Below, one piece after another: positions 43,350-52,347 of a DNA stretch of 64,000 nucleotides. The notes below the pieces were generated by a model. The model had not been told where the DNA came from. It did not search any database and saw nothing but the letters and a program-made list of their open reading frames with translations. This stretch comes from Paenibacillus agri. GTDB taxonomy: Bacteria > Bacillota > Bacilli > Paenibacillales > Paenibacillaceae. Numbering within the stretch: the stretch's first letter is position 1; every line of letters starts with the position of its first letter. The position numbers were made by a program, and so were the translations under genes. The stretch spans positions 1 through 64,000 of the forward strand of contig NZ_JABWCS010000216.1 in NCBI RefSeq assembly GCF_013359945.1, written 5' to 3'.

Positions 43350-44756
43350 TTAGACTAAAGCTTGCTCTGTAGCTAGCGGCAAAATGACAGTGACCTGTGT
43401 CCCCTTACCCAGCTCACTATGCATTTCGATCCGGCCATTATGCAGTTCGACGATCTGTTGGGTAATGGCAAGCCCCAGTCCAGTTCCGCCATTGAGGGCA
43501 TCCACCTGGAAAAAACGATCCCTGACCTTGGCCAGATGGGCTTCGCTGATCCCGATCCCGCTATCCCGGACAATGATGGCAACCTCCTGATTAGACAGTG
43601 ATTGCACAGTCAGCACAATACTGGAATCCTCATGGGAAAACTTAATGGCATTATCTACTAGATTCAGAAATACCTGCTTCAGTCGGTTGGCGTCACCCTT
43701 TACAAACACAGCGTCATCGCATTCCAGAAGCAAATGGATTCTCTTCTTCTCCGCCTTCGCCCAGACATTCAGAATGGTCTCCTGCAGCAGCACCTTCATA
43801 TCAACAATGCCGATGGACAGCTTCATTTCATTCTGCTGGAGCTTGGAGAAGTCGAGAATCTCCTCTACCAGCCCAATCAGCCGGTCACTTTCTTTGGAGA
43901 TGATTCCCATGCCGAGCTTCGTCTCCTCCGGATCATAGCCTCCGGACACCAGGGTCTCACTCCAGCCCTTGATACTGGTGAGTGGTGTGCGCAGTTCGTG
44001 AGAGATTGACGAGATAAAGTCATCCTTGATCTGATTACTGCGTACTATCTCTTGGGCCATATAATTGATCGTGGTGGCCAACTCGGCAATTTCGTACCTA
44101 TAGTTGCCTTTGATTCTTGTATTGAATTTGCCTTTCGCCATTTGGGCGGATACGGCCGTAATATTATTCAGCGGCTTAACGATGGAATTGGCAAGTCCGA
44201 TACTGAACAGGGCAACAATGACCAGTACAGCTCCGCCGATCCCTACGGAGAGCAGGGTGAGATTCAATAGCCCGCTATTAATCGACTCCACCGAAGTGAG
44301 GTATCTCAGGATGTAAACATCCCGGCCGTGAATTTGCAGCATTTTGGAGACCGCCATAACACTCTCGTTCGTTCCTGGTTGTCTACCAACCCAGCGGCCA
44401 ATACTCCCTCCTGCTGCCTCTGGAACATCGCTGGTGGTAATTGTCCGGTCTGGCTGGAAGCCTGTAGAACTGGTAACGATATCACCATTACGCGTAAGCA
44501 CCTCAAGCTCTGTGTTATTAAACGTGAAGGTGTCCAGCAGATCCTGCAGGCGAACCGTGGAATCCATGCCCTTAACCTGGTATTTGTTAAAATAGGTCTC
44601 TGCTGTGCTAAGTTGATTGGTAATCTTACTATAAATGCTGTCATAGTAGTAGGTCCGAATAGCCAACAGGAAAATCACTTCTACAAGGAGAAGCGCCAAG
44701 AAGACTACAAGAATGTAATGCAGTACGATCTGTCTGCGCATCCCCTTCTTTATCAT
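43350..44756 (-). CDS. Sensor histidine kinase
   Basis: 468 residues from the ATG at 44756, which overlaps the regulator stop as ATGA. TM1 about 10-33, an extracytoplasmic sensor of about 130 residues, TM2 about 165-187, HAMP (LANSIVKPLNNITAVSAQMA), HisKA with the phospho-acceptor in ISHELRTPLTSIKGW, then ATPase N box LVDNAIKFS, G1 DSGIGIS and G2 GTGLGLAI. It senses an outside signal and phosphorylates the neighbouring regulator. Last gene of the group ATPase, FG-GAP lipoprotein, regulator, kinase. Confidence 0.93.
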   Translation of the reverse strand: MIKKGMRRQIVLHYILVVFLALLLVEVIFLLAIRTYYYDSIYSKITNQLSTAETYFNKYQVKGMDSTVRLQDLLDTFTFNNTELEVLTRNGDIVTSSTGFQPDRTITTSDVPEAAGGSIGRWVGRQPGTNESVMAVSKMLQIHGRDVYILRYLTSVESINSGLLNLTLLSVGIGGAVLVIVALFSIGLANSIVKPLNNITAVSAQMAKGKFNTRIKGNYRYEIAELATTINYMAQEIVRSNQIKDDFISSISHELRTPLTSIKGWSETLVSGGYDPEETKLGMGIISKESDRLIGLVEEILDFSKLQQNEMKLSIGIVDMKVLLQETILNVWAKAEKKRIHLLLECDDAVFVKGDANRLKQVFLNLVDNAIKFSHEDSSIVLTVQSLSNQEVAIIVRDSGIGISEAHLAKVRDRFFQVDALNGGTGLGLAITQQIVELHNGRIEMHSELGKGTQVTVILPLATEQALV

Positions 44757-45451
44757 TGTCCTTGGCCTCTCCATTTGTAACCGTGGCCCCACACCGTTTG
44801 CAGATATTCCGGCTCAGAAGGATTATTCTCGATCTTTTGCCGCAGACGGCGGATGTTCACGTCCACGATTTTGGGATCTCCCATATATTCCTTCCCCCAC
44901 ACATGATCCAGCAGCAGATCACGGCTGAGCGGTGTATTCTCCTTTTCCAGGAAGAACTGTACCAGCGAGAATTCGGTCGGGGTCAATTCAATGAGCTCCC
45001 CACTGCGCTTGAACTGCTTGGAGATCAGATCCAGCGTAAAATGTCCGGATTGGAACGAGACTTTAGCCGATGGCTCCCGGTGAACGTTAACCCGGCGCAA
45101 CAGCGACTGAATACGGGCAATCAGCTCTGTAGGACTAAACGGCTTGCTGACATGATCGTCCGCGCCTACGGACAACGCGTAGACCTTATCCTGCTCTTGA
45201 ACTTTGGCTGTGAGGAAAATAATGCCCAGCCGCTCGTTATTCTCACGTACGCGTCGACACACTTCAAATCCATCAATGCCGGGAACCATGACATCCAGGA
45301 GTGCAATATCAATATCGGGGATCGTGGTCAGCTTGTGCAGCGCTTCGTTACCGTCTGCTGCCTCCAATACCTCGAACCCGTTACGTTTCAAATTGATGAC
45401 AATAAAACTGCGGATGGACTCTTCGTCCTCCAGTATGAGCACTTTACTCAT
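44753..45451 (-). CDS. OmpR/PhoB-family response regulator
   Basis: 232 residues. Receiver domain 1-120 with the acidic pair in LILEDEESIRSF, phospho-Asp in IALLDVMVPGIDGFEV, Thr in IIFLTAK and Lys in SKPFSPTELIARI. Winged-helix DNA-binding domain at about 130-228 (LTPTEFSLVQFFLEKENTPL, VDVNIRRLRQKIE, VWGHGYKWRG). Overlaps the lipoprotein gene by 8 nt and the kinase by 4 nt. Confidence 0.94.
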   Translation of the reverse strand: MSKVLILEDEESIRSFIVINLKRNGFEVLEAADGNEALHKLTTIPDIDIALLDVMVPGIDGFEVCRRVRENNERLGIIFLTAKVQEQDKVYALSVGADDHVSKPFSPTELIARIQSLLRRVNVHREPSAKVSFQSGHFTLDLISKQFKRSGELIELTPTEFSLVQFFLEKENTPLSRDLLLDHVWGKEYMGDPKIVDVNIRRLRQKIENNPSEPEYLQTVWGHGYKWRGQGQ

Positions 45452-46733
45452 CTATTCCCTTCCTTTCGATCGGGGCGGTTATTTTGTTGCTGTTTGCCCC
45501 GTTGTTTTTCTGTTCCAGCTTGCCGCGGTAGCCAATGAATGTATTGCCGTCACGTCCCCAAAGCTCCCAGTTGCTGTTCTTCAGCTGCTCCCATTCATGC
45601 GGCGAGAAGAACGACACTTCGGCAACCGTCTCCCCGGTATCTACCAGAATAAACTTCAGGTATTTATCCAGTACAGACTTCGTATCCACCGTGATGTTTC
45701 CATGCCATTCTGGCGGAAAATTGATATAGAAACGGTCGGCAGGATCACGATACTGCTGCATGGCAAACGTCAGGCCATCCTTGCCGTCCCATTTATAATA
45801 GGAATTGAAATACGGGATCGTGTTGGGATCAAAATATTCCCAGCCCTTCGGTTTCTCCAGCAAACCGATTTCAATAATACCATCGCCATCGATGTCCTCG
45901 CTAACAATTTTCCGGTCTTTTAGGGTCCGATCATCCCCAGGCACAACAACCCGCAGCTTGTTGTTCTCCATGACCACCACAGAGGTGTAGGCGGAATTGG
46001 ACTCCACGGCTGCATCCAGTACGATACCTTCTTTGTTTTCAGCTACTTTTCCTGCGACAATATTGTAATAATTATTAAAATACGGATCGATGTTATCCAG
46101 CTTATCCAGTACCTTGAAGCCGCCATCGGCGTATTGATAAGTCGTAATGGTCGCATATTCATTGCGCTTGAAAGAAACCACGGTAATGTCCTGGATACCG
46201 TCACGATTCAGATCATCTATAATATATTTGGTATAAGGAACCTGCAGTACTTCTTCAAGCGTACCGTTAGAATAACTATAGACTACCATTCCTTTGTCTT
46301 CACCACGGGAGTACCCGGCAATAATATCCAGTTTCCCGTCGTTCGTAACATCCTTCAGATCCAGTGATTCAAGCACTGTACCATCACCGTCAAAGACCAG
46401 CTTCTTGACCCAGGCATCCCCCTGCTTTTCCAGAAGCATGCCATGAATCTGCACAGCCTCTCCCGGTGTCTCATAGAAAACAATCGTCTCCATGATCCCG
46501 TCCTTGTTCAAATCCTCCGTACGGATCGAACTGTCATCATCATTCTTTGGCCGGATCAGCGAAGAACCCGAAGGTATCATCGATGTAATCGCAGTCATCA
46601 ATGTTGCCTTGTCTGCCGACAACCGCGGCGTTTTCATCTGGGATACCGGGTCGCTGATGAACGTACACCCCGAGAGTAACGACAGCGCCAGTGACGCGGC
46701 GGCCAACCGGCTTATGATTCTTCTATTCAACAT
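45444..46733 (-). CDS. FG-GAP/VCBS-repeat lipoprotein
   Basis: 429 residues. Lipobox LSGC (Cys23). It carries at least four calcium-binding-like loops DxNxDG: DLNKDGIMETI, DVTNDGKLDII, DLNRDGIQDIT and DIDGDGIIEIG, spaced as in an FG-GAP beta-propeller on the outer face of the membrane. A C-terminal part of about 90 residues (FYINFPPEWHGNITV...) is separate. It is co-translated with the two-component system, so it may be part of signal sensing. Such repeats are known to bind calcium and mediate contacts; function here is unproven. Confidence 0.82.
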   Translation of the reverse strand: MLNRRIISRLAAASLALSLLSGCTFISDPVSQMKTPRLSADKATLMTAITSMIPSGSSLIRPKNDDDSSIRTEDLNKDGIMETIVFYETPGEAVQIHGMLLEKQGDAWVKKLVFDGDGTVLESLDLKDVTNDGKLDIIAGYSRGEDKGMVVYSYSNGTLEEVLQVPYTKYIIDDLNRDGIQDITVVSFKRNEYATITTYQYADGGFKVLDKLDNIDPYFNNYYNIVAGKVAENKEGIVLDAAVESNSAYTSVVVMENNKLRVVVPGDDRTLKDRKIVSEDIDGDGIIEIGLLEKPKGWEYFDPNTIPYFNSYYKWDGKDGLTFAMQQYRDPADRFYINFPPEWHGNITVDTKSVLDKYLKFILVDTGETVAEVSFFSPHEWEQLKNSNWELWGRDGNTFIGYRGKLEQKNNGANSNKITAPIERKGIDE

Positions 46734-46752
46734 TCATCACTCTTTTCCTTGA

Positions 46753-47478
46753 TTAAAGGCTGAGACGCTCCTGAGAGGTCAAGCGGCGGCCGTTAACGTT
46801 ATGCTTGATACGACCGTCCTTCAATACCCACAGGCGCGAGGCGTAGCGCTCTGCCAGCTCGATAGGCAGAACGGCGATGACCGTCAGGCCGCTTTCCTTG
46901 CACAGCTTGCGGAGGTTCTCCATAACCCGCTCTGCGGACTTCGGATCAAGCCCTGTCACAGGCTCATCCGCCAGGATGACCTTGGCGCCATGCACCAGGG
47001 CGCGGGCAATTGCCACACGCTGCCGCTCGCCACCACTTAACTGGCTTGCCTTAAGCTTCGCTTTGTCCAGCAGGCCAAGGGCCTCCAATTCGTCCATGGC
47101 TCCCATATAATCATCTGAGCGGACCATTCCTGTTACCATACGCCATAATGGGGTTTGGGCAGATTGGCCGATCAGCACGTTCTTCAGTGCGGTCCGATTA
47201 GGATTAAGCTCGGCATTCTGTTCAAGATAGGCCCATTCGCGGCGGATTTTCCGTTTACCGGAGAAACCGCTCTTCAATATATCTTTTCCATCTACGCGGA
47301 AATTTCCCCGATCCCATTTTTCCCGTAGCGCCAAACAGCGCAGCAGTGTAGATTTACCGCTGCCGCTTCCCCCGAGCACTGCAACAAATTCCCCTTCTTC
47401 CAACTGAAAACCGATGTCTTGCAGCACCGGAAGCTTGGTCTCCCCGACTGCTTTGGCTAAATGTTCAACTGTGATCAT
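46753..47478 (-). CDS. ABC transporter ATPase without permease partner
   Basis: 241 residues. Walker A GGSGSGKST, signature LSGGERQR, Walker B VILADEPVTGLD. The spacing and AYLEQNAELNP resemble the phosphonate (PhnC) group, but the H-loop His is replaced (VIAVLPIELAERY), so hydrolysis may be altered. No permease or binding protein lies next to it. It is 19 nt upstream of the FG-GAP lipoprotein and transcribed with it and the two-component genes. A regulatory or MacB-like assembly role is possible. Confidence 0.8.
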   Translation of the reverse strand: MITVEHLAKAVGETKLPVLQDIGFQLEEGEFVAVLGGSGSGKSTLLRCLALREKWDRGNFRVDGKDILKSGFSGKRKIRREWAYLEQNAELNPNRTALKNVLIGQSAQTPLWRMVTGMVRSDDYMGAMDELEALGLLDKAKLKASQLSGGERQRVAIARALVHGAKVILADEPVTGLDPKSAERVMENLRKLCKESGLTVIAVLPIELAERYASRLWVLKDGRIKHNVNGRRLTSQERLSL

Positions 47479-47565
47479 AGTTCAGCTCTCCTGTCCTCAT
47501 CTCTATACTATAGTGTATTGGAAAGCGAGATTAAATTCCATGCGAGCACCCGTTCTTATTTTACT

Positions 47566-48744
47566 TCAAATTTGTGACCGTGGCGAGAACAATAATCCCA
47601 GCAGTCCAAACAAGATAAAGAGCAGTCCCATGAGCCCGAATACACCGCCGCCGGAGCTGAGCTCCAGCAGCAGTCCGCCCAAAGCCGGACCGAGAATACT
47701 GCCTGCGCTAAAGTGAAAAGATGCCACAACATTGGCCGCCGGCAACAAGTTACGCGGCAGAATATCTGCTGCATAGGCTAGACCAAGCGAGAAGAATGAA
47801 CCGACAAAACCGCCGGCAAATGCAAGCAGAACTAGCGAAAACATGAAATGATCTCCCGCCAGCGGCAGCAGCGTGAAGCTCAAACCGCCTCCGATCCCGG
47901 CAAGCATGAGAACTTTTTTGCGGCCGAACCGGTCGCTCCACATCCCCAGGGGAAGCTGAAGCACTAGCCCCCCGATACCGGCAAAAGGCAGCAGTGCAGC
48001 AATCTGATCCGCGCTGTAACCAATCCGCAGGCCATAGATCGGGAAGTTGCTGTTCAGGCTGGCCTCCATGTAGCCGTATAGAAGAGCCGGAATCAAGGCA
48101 TACCAAGCGAGACTGTAGCTTCGCCCAAAGCGGCGCGCCTGTCCCTCCCTACTCTCGGAGGTTTCCGGGCGGGATTCCGGGAGCTTGATCAATGTCAGTA
48201 GTAGAGCCATCAAGAACAGCGTAGCTAAGACCAAGAAAGGCGTGGCTTGTCCGAAGCGCAGCAGACTAATCCCCACAGGACCAAGACTGAAGCCAAGACC
48301 ATATGACATTCCGTAGATGGAAAGATTACGTCCACGGTTCTGTGCCGGGGTCATCAGCAGCACCCAGAGCTGGGCAGCATAATTGATGGCTGAGTCCCCG
48401 ATACCGACAAGCAGTCGAAGCACGAACCACGCCTTAATACCCGGCAGCACCGGGAATAGCAATAGGCTCACCAGCACGAGTGTGAGTCCTGCGGCAATGA
48501 GCTTTTTAAAACCAATGGCTCCCAGTACACGCTCGGCGATGAGTGTCATGCCGAACGAACCGATATACAGTGCCGCTGCGTTTAAACCGTTCAGGGACGA
48601 GGAGACCCCTTTTTGCTCCAAAAGAATGGATAAAACTGGCAGCAGCAGCCCTTGGCTAAGTCCGGCGGCAATAATAACCGTGATGAGAATCAGGTAATTC
48701 ATGTTGCTGTTTCGTTGAACAGCGCTTGAGTGCGGGTCTGACAC
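47566..48744 (-). CDS. MFS transporter
   Basis: 392 residues from the GTG at 48744, 9 nt after TAGGAGG; this gives MSDPHSSAVQRN before the first span. About 12 membrane segments. The MFS loop shows as MWSDRFGRKKVLMLAG after span 8, and YGMSYGLGFSLGPVG is an exporter-like motif in span 5. It is divergent from an ArsR-like regulator, which likely controls it. Substrate unknown. Confidence 0.86.
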   Translation of the reverse strand: MSDPHSSAVQRNSNMNYLILITVIIAAGLSQGLLLPVLSILLEQKGVSSSLNGLNAAALYIGSFGMTLIAERVLGAIGFKKLIAAGLTLVLVSLLLFPVLPGIKAWFVLRLLVGIGDSAINYAAQLWVLLMTPAQNRGRNLSIYGMSYGLGFSLGPVGISLLRFGQATPFLVLATLFLMALLLTLIKLPESRPETSESREGQARRFGRSYSLAWYALIPALLYGYMEASLNSNFPIYGLRIGYSADQIAALLPFAGIGGLVLQLPLGMWSDRFGRKKVLMLAGIGGGLSFTLLPLAGDHFMFSLVLLAFAGGFVGSFFSLGLAYAADILPRNLLPAANVVASFHFSAGSILGPALGGLLLELSSGGGVFGLMGLLFILFGLLGLLFSPRSQI

Positions 48745-48900
48745 AGGTGAAAGCCTCCTACAAAACAAATAAAAGTAAACAAAAACAAACGTTATCCGAA
48801 CTGCATCCAAAAGACAAACACCGAACATTATAGTGGACAAGCCTCTTCAAAACAAGAGATAATATATAGAAGTGACGGATTTCCTGGGGGTGCAAGCTTC

Positions 48901-49818
48901 ATGAACTATGAATTGAAAATTGATGTCTCACCGGTCTATGAGCTGATTGACAGCTTTATGTTATATGTTACGCGAAAATGGATTTCCAATCTGGATATTG
49001 GCCCCGACTGGGTCAGTGACGTGGAAAGCCGCTTTCCATCGCATCAGGCTGCGGAGATTATGCAGGCTGCTGAATGGCCATTCAGCGATTATGATGTCCT
49101 GTATGCCTGGGCTTACAGCCTTGGACCAGCCGAGAAGGTTCTAAGCTACTTGGATGTACTGGAATCCACTTCGCTTGAAGATTGTTTCCAGCATGTGGCT
49201 CCACTCATTACAGGCTTTACCTTGGAAGAATGTCAGCGTATCAAGGACAGCTACACTCCTCTGCTGCGGCTGTGGTACAGTCAATATTTCCGCCATGTGG
49301 AGCACAAAATTCTGCCGCTGCTCATCGAGGATGCCTCCGAGAAGAAAATGCTCCAGAGCAAAATGGACCCCATCGCCCTGATTGAATATGCTTCTGGCGG
49401 CGTAGTTATTGAAGAACTGCCGAATTTACAAACCATTGTTCTGCTTCCTACGGTCCACAATCGGCCGATCAACACCTATTGCTTCTATAACACTATGGTT
49501 ATTATCCAATATCCGGTCGACGTGCCTTTAGAAAATGAGGACGAGCCCCCTACTGTGCTGCTTCGTATGACCCGGGCTTTAGCTAATCCCACAAGGCTCA
49601 GATTACTGCGGCATGTGGCCCATGAGCCGAAGACACTTTGGGAGATACAGTCCGACTTGAACCAGTCGCGGGAGATGCTCATGCATCATCTGATGATTCT
49701 GCGGGTAGCAGGTCTACTACGTATTCATCTGCGCGGTGAATATAATGAACGTTTCAGCATCCGCCCTGACGGAGCATCAGAGCTGCAGATGTTCCTGGAA
49801 TCCTATATACGTTTATAA
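48901..49818 (+). CDS. ArsR-type HTH regulator with a large N-terminal domain
   Basis: 305 residues. The winged HTH is at the C-terminus (about 218-300: MTRALANPTRLRLLRHVAHE, REMLMHHLMILRVAGLL), unlike classic ArsR. The N-terminal 200 residues have no recognised motif and may bind a ligand. RBS GGGGGTG. It is divergent from the MFS exporter with a 156-bp spacer that holds a CTCTT/AAGAG dyad. Confidence 0.75.
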   Translation: MNYELKIDVSPVYELIDSFMLYVTRKWISNLDIGPDWVSDVESRFPSHQAAEIMQAAEWPFSDYDVLYAWAYSLGPAEKVLSYLDVLESTSLEDCFQHVAPLITGFTLEECQRIKDSYTPLLRLWYSQYFRHVEHKILPLLIEDASEKKMLQSKMDPIALIEYASGGVVIEELPNLQTIVLLPTVHNRPINTYCFYNTMVIIQYPVDVPLENEDEPPTVLLRMTRALANPTRLRLLRHVAHEPKTLWEIQSDLNQSREMLMHHLMILRVAGLLRIHLRGEYNERFSIRPDGASELQMFLESYIRL

Positions 49819-49872
49819 TAGAATGGACAGAGAACAAAGATTGAGACAGAGACAGAACAAGGAGTGAGTGGC

Positions 49873-50628
49873 GTGAAATATATGACTCAACAAGTCATTT
49901 TCGATTTGGACGATACCCTCGTCCACTGCAACAAATACTTCGATCTCATTCTGGGACAATATTTTGAACTGATGGCAGAATGGTTCCAGGATTATGGACT
50001 GCCTACCAGCGAGATGCGGAGTAAACAGGCGGAAATTGATGTCGAAACCGTCAGCACAAGCGGTCTAGCCAGCGATAACTTCCCTAAATCCCTGATTGGG
50101 ACCTATCATTTCTTCTGCGCCAAATACGGGCGGAAAGCCGATGCTTTTGAGGAGCAGCAGCTGATGAAGCTGGGCATGAGTGTCTATGATCAGGAAATTG
50201 AGGCCTACCCCGGCATGGTCGAGACGCTCGATACCTTGAAACAGGAAGGACATGATCTCTACCTCTACACGGGTGGAGACGATACCATACAGCAGCGCAA
50301 GATTGAACAAATGAAGCTGGACGTTTATTTTGACGATCGTATCTTTATCCGTAAGCATAAAAATGTCGAGGCTCTGGAGAACATCCTGGCCAGCGGTACT
50401 TTTGATCGTAAAGTGACCTGGATGGTCGGAAACTCTCTGCGTACAGATGTACTGCCAGCCGTTACAGCCGGGATCAACAGCATTTATCTTAAACAACAGA
50501 ACGAATGGCTCTACAACATGATTGAGCTTCAGCGTGAAATGCAGCAAGCCGTCAAGACCATTTCTTCGATCTACGAGGTCCCTCCGGTCATCCGTACCGC
50601 AGCGCAGCAGATTAAAATCCACGGCTAG
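49873..50628 (+). CDS. HAD-superfamily hydrolase
   Basis: 251 residues from the GTG at 49873, 8 nt after AAGGAG. Motif I is VIFDLDDTLVHC (nucleophile Asp and general acid), motif II LYTGG, then RIFIRKHKN with the conserved Lys, and motif III-IV WMVGNSLRTDVLPAVTAG. Probably a phosphatase with a small substrate such as a sugar or nucleotide phosphate. It follows the ArsR-like gene by 54 nt and may share its transcript. Confidence 0.87.
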   Translation: MKYMTQQVIFDLDDTLVHCNKYFDLILGQYFELMAEWFQDYGLPTSEMRSKQAEIDVETVSTSGLASDNFPKSLIGTYHFFCAKYGRKADAFEEQQLMKLGMSVYDQEIEAYPGMVETLDTLKQEGHDLYLYTGGDDTIQQRKIEQMKLDVYFDDRIFIRKHKNVEALENILASGTFDRKVTWMVGNSLRTDVLPAVTAGINSIYLKQQNEWLYNMIELQREMQQAVKTISSIYEVPPVIRTAAQQIKIHG

Positions 50629-50725
50629 GACCCTTCTCTAGTGTTAGAAATGCCATAGGCTTCCTTTAGCAGCTTTGATTATACTGTTACAGTGAATGAT
50701 CAAAGCGTGCAGGAGGAAGTCTGGA

Positions 50726-51442
50726 ATGAATAAACAAGTAAATTCAAGACATAGCAATAACAAGTTACTACCCATGCTCTTGACGGTGATTGGTGTTGTT
50801 CTGGTTGTAGTCGCTGCCTTTGTCTTCACGGGCAAGAACGGCACTTCCGAGCTCGACAGCTTGCCAAATTACACTGAAGTTAAAGGCAAGATTGTGGTTG
50901 ACGGTTTAAAGTATGAGAAGCAGCCCCATCTGGGGAGCAGCACTGCCAAAGTCAAAGTGATAGAATTTGCGGATTTCAAGTGCCCTGCTTGCAAAAAGTG
51001 GACTGAGCTGTATCTGGACACCTTCATCAAGGACTACGTAGATACCGGTAAGGCGGAATTCTTCTTCATGAACTTTGCTTTTATTGACAGAGACTCCTAT
51101 CTGGCCGCGAGTGCCGGTGAAGCCATCTATAATCAGAGCAACGAGAAGTTTTGGGAATATGTCCACAAGCTATACGCGAACCAAGGCGATGAGAGCAAGA
51201 TTTGGGCGACCGAGAAGTTCATCCTGAAGTTCGTCAAGGATAATATCGCCGGCATTGATTATGGTCAGTTCGAGCAGGATGTCAAGAACCACACTTACAT
51301 GTTCGATGTTAAAGAGGACTTCAAAATTGCCGGCGCCTACGGAGTTAACGGCACTCCTAAATTCATGGTGAATGGTGTGCTGCTTCCCGACTCTTCTTAC
51401 GAAGGCCTGACTACGGCGATTGAAGCGGCTTTGAAGGAATAG
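50726..51442 (+). CDS. DsbA/BdbD-like membrane-anchored thiol oxidoreductase
   Basis: 238 residues from the ATG at 50726, 9 nt after AGGAGG; an upstream frame start at 50696 has no site. One N-terminal membrane span (about 17-40) faces the catalytic domain outward. Thioredoxin fold with active site CPAC in FADFKCPACKKWTELY, and the cis-Pro loop NGTPKFMVNG. It would make or shuffle disulfides in exported proteins. No BdbC-type reoxidising partner is adjacent. Confidence 0.9.
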   Translation: MNKQVNSRHSNNKLLPMLLTVIGVVLVVVAAFVFTGKNGTSELDSLPNYTEVKGKIVVDGLKYEKQPHLGSSTAKVKVIEFADFKCPACKKWTELYLDTFIKDYVDTGKAEFFFMNFAFIDRDSYLAASAGEAIYNQSNEKFWEYVHKLYANQGDESKIWATEKFILKFVKDNIAGIDYGQFEQDVKNHTYMFDVKEDFKIAGAYGVNGTPKFMVNGVLLPDSSYEGLTTAIEAALKE

Positions 51443-51471
51443 AACGGTAATAGAGCTTCCCAAAGGAGTCA

Positions 51472-51497
51472 TTATGACGGCGGGACGCTCCTTTTTC
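51472..51497 (+). terminator. Terminator after the DsbA-like gene
   Basis: AAAGGAG / CTCCTTT stem with TTTTTCAT tail. The following 200 bp up to the RNA ligase gene shows no gene. Confidence 0.7.
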
Positions 51498-51697
51498 ATA
51501 TTATTAGACAAAAAGAAACCGGTCCTTGGTAAAGGGGCGTTCTTTGCAGCCGGGAATGGAAGTCAAACGAAGTGGAGTATATGTATATAGAGATATTAAT
51601 AAGTAGAGTTAGCATCGGAGAACTATACGGTACTGATTACATGATCAACAACCCCTTCTTTCTAGAATTAAAATTATAACTAATCCGTTACACCTGA

Positions 51698-52333
51698 CTA
51701 TCTGGGTGATAGCAAATTTGGCTCGACCGGCTTACTAAGCCAGTGGTCATCGGTCTGGACATGATTTTTACGGACAAACTTGGCGACACTGTATTTAAAA
51801 TCCTCATACGCAAAAGGGTCAGCCAGCCGCACAACATACCCTTCCTGCTCTCCCCCGCAATTCGATTGCTTGGTGTAACAAGCCTTTACTGCTTCCTCGT
51901 TCCAAATCCCTCTATACAGCACCGGGACGGTTACCAATCCCAGACGCTCCGCCCATTCTTCAGTTTCGTCCCAAGACAAACATTGGTTACTGCGATCCCA
52001 CACGGAAAAGAGCATAAAATAGGATGGCAGCGCCGAATAGTACAGCGAATGCTTGGCATAGACATTTTCCCCACATAACCGATAGCCTTCGGGAATCAGG
52101 TACTTGATACCGCCATGCAGCGTCTTAACGAAATGCCTGGAGTGATGATCCTTGCTGTCCAGCGACCGGGCATGAATGAAGTGACTGTACATCGTGGTGT
52201 TCTCTCCATCCATTTTCTCCGTAATGACGACTTCCCGGCCCTTGAAATGCTCAGTATTCCGCAGAATCTTATCGTCGTCCGTGTACCCTCTCGACCAAGG
52301 CAGATGCATCGTCCTCGGATATTTCACTTTCAT
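51698..52333 (-). CDS. RNA ligase, T4 Rnl2-like
   Basis: 211 residues, an unusually compact covalent nucleotidyltransferase. Motif I EKMDGEN with the adenylated Lys40; motif III-like LCGENVYAKHSLYY at 86-99; IIIa FMLFSVWD (106-113); motif IV EGYVVRL (164-170); motif V KYSVAKFVRKN with Lys180/Lys185. It seals 3'-OH and 5'-phosphate RNA ends with ATP. It lies 14 nt downstream of the kinase-HD gene with its own GAGGTGA site, so the two form an RNA healing and sealing pair. A few other ATP ligases (DNA, NAD+) share the motifs; the SVWD/EGYVVR form favours RNA. Confidence 0.88.
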   Translation of the reverse strand: MKVKYPRTMHLPWSRGYTDDDKILRNTEHFKGREVVITEKMDGENTTMYSHFIHARSLDSKDHHSRHFVKTLHGGIKYLIPEGYRLCGENVYAKHSLYYSALPSYFMLFSVWDRSNQCLSWDETEEWAERLGLVTVPVLYRGIWNEEAVKACYTKQSNCGGEQEGYVVRLADPFAYEDFKYSVAKFVRKNHVQTDDHWLSKPVEPNLLSPR

Positions 52334-52347
52334 GTTTCTTCACCTCT

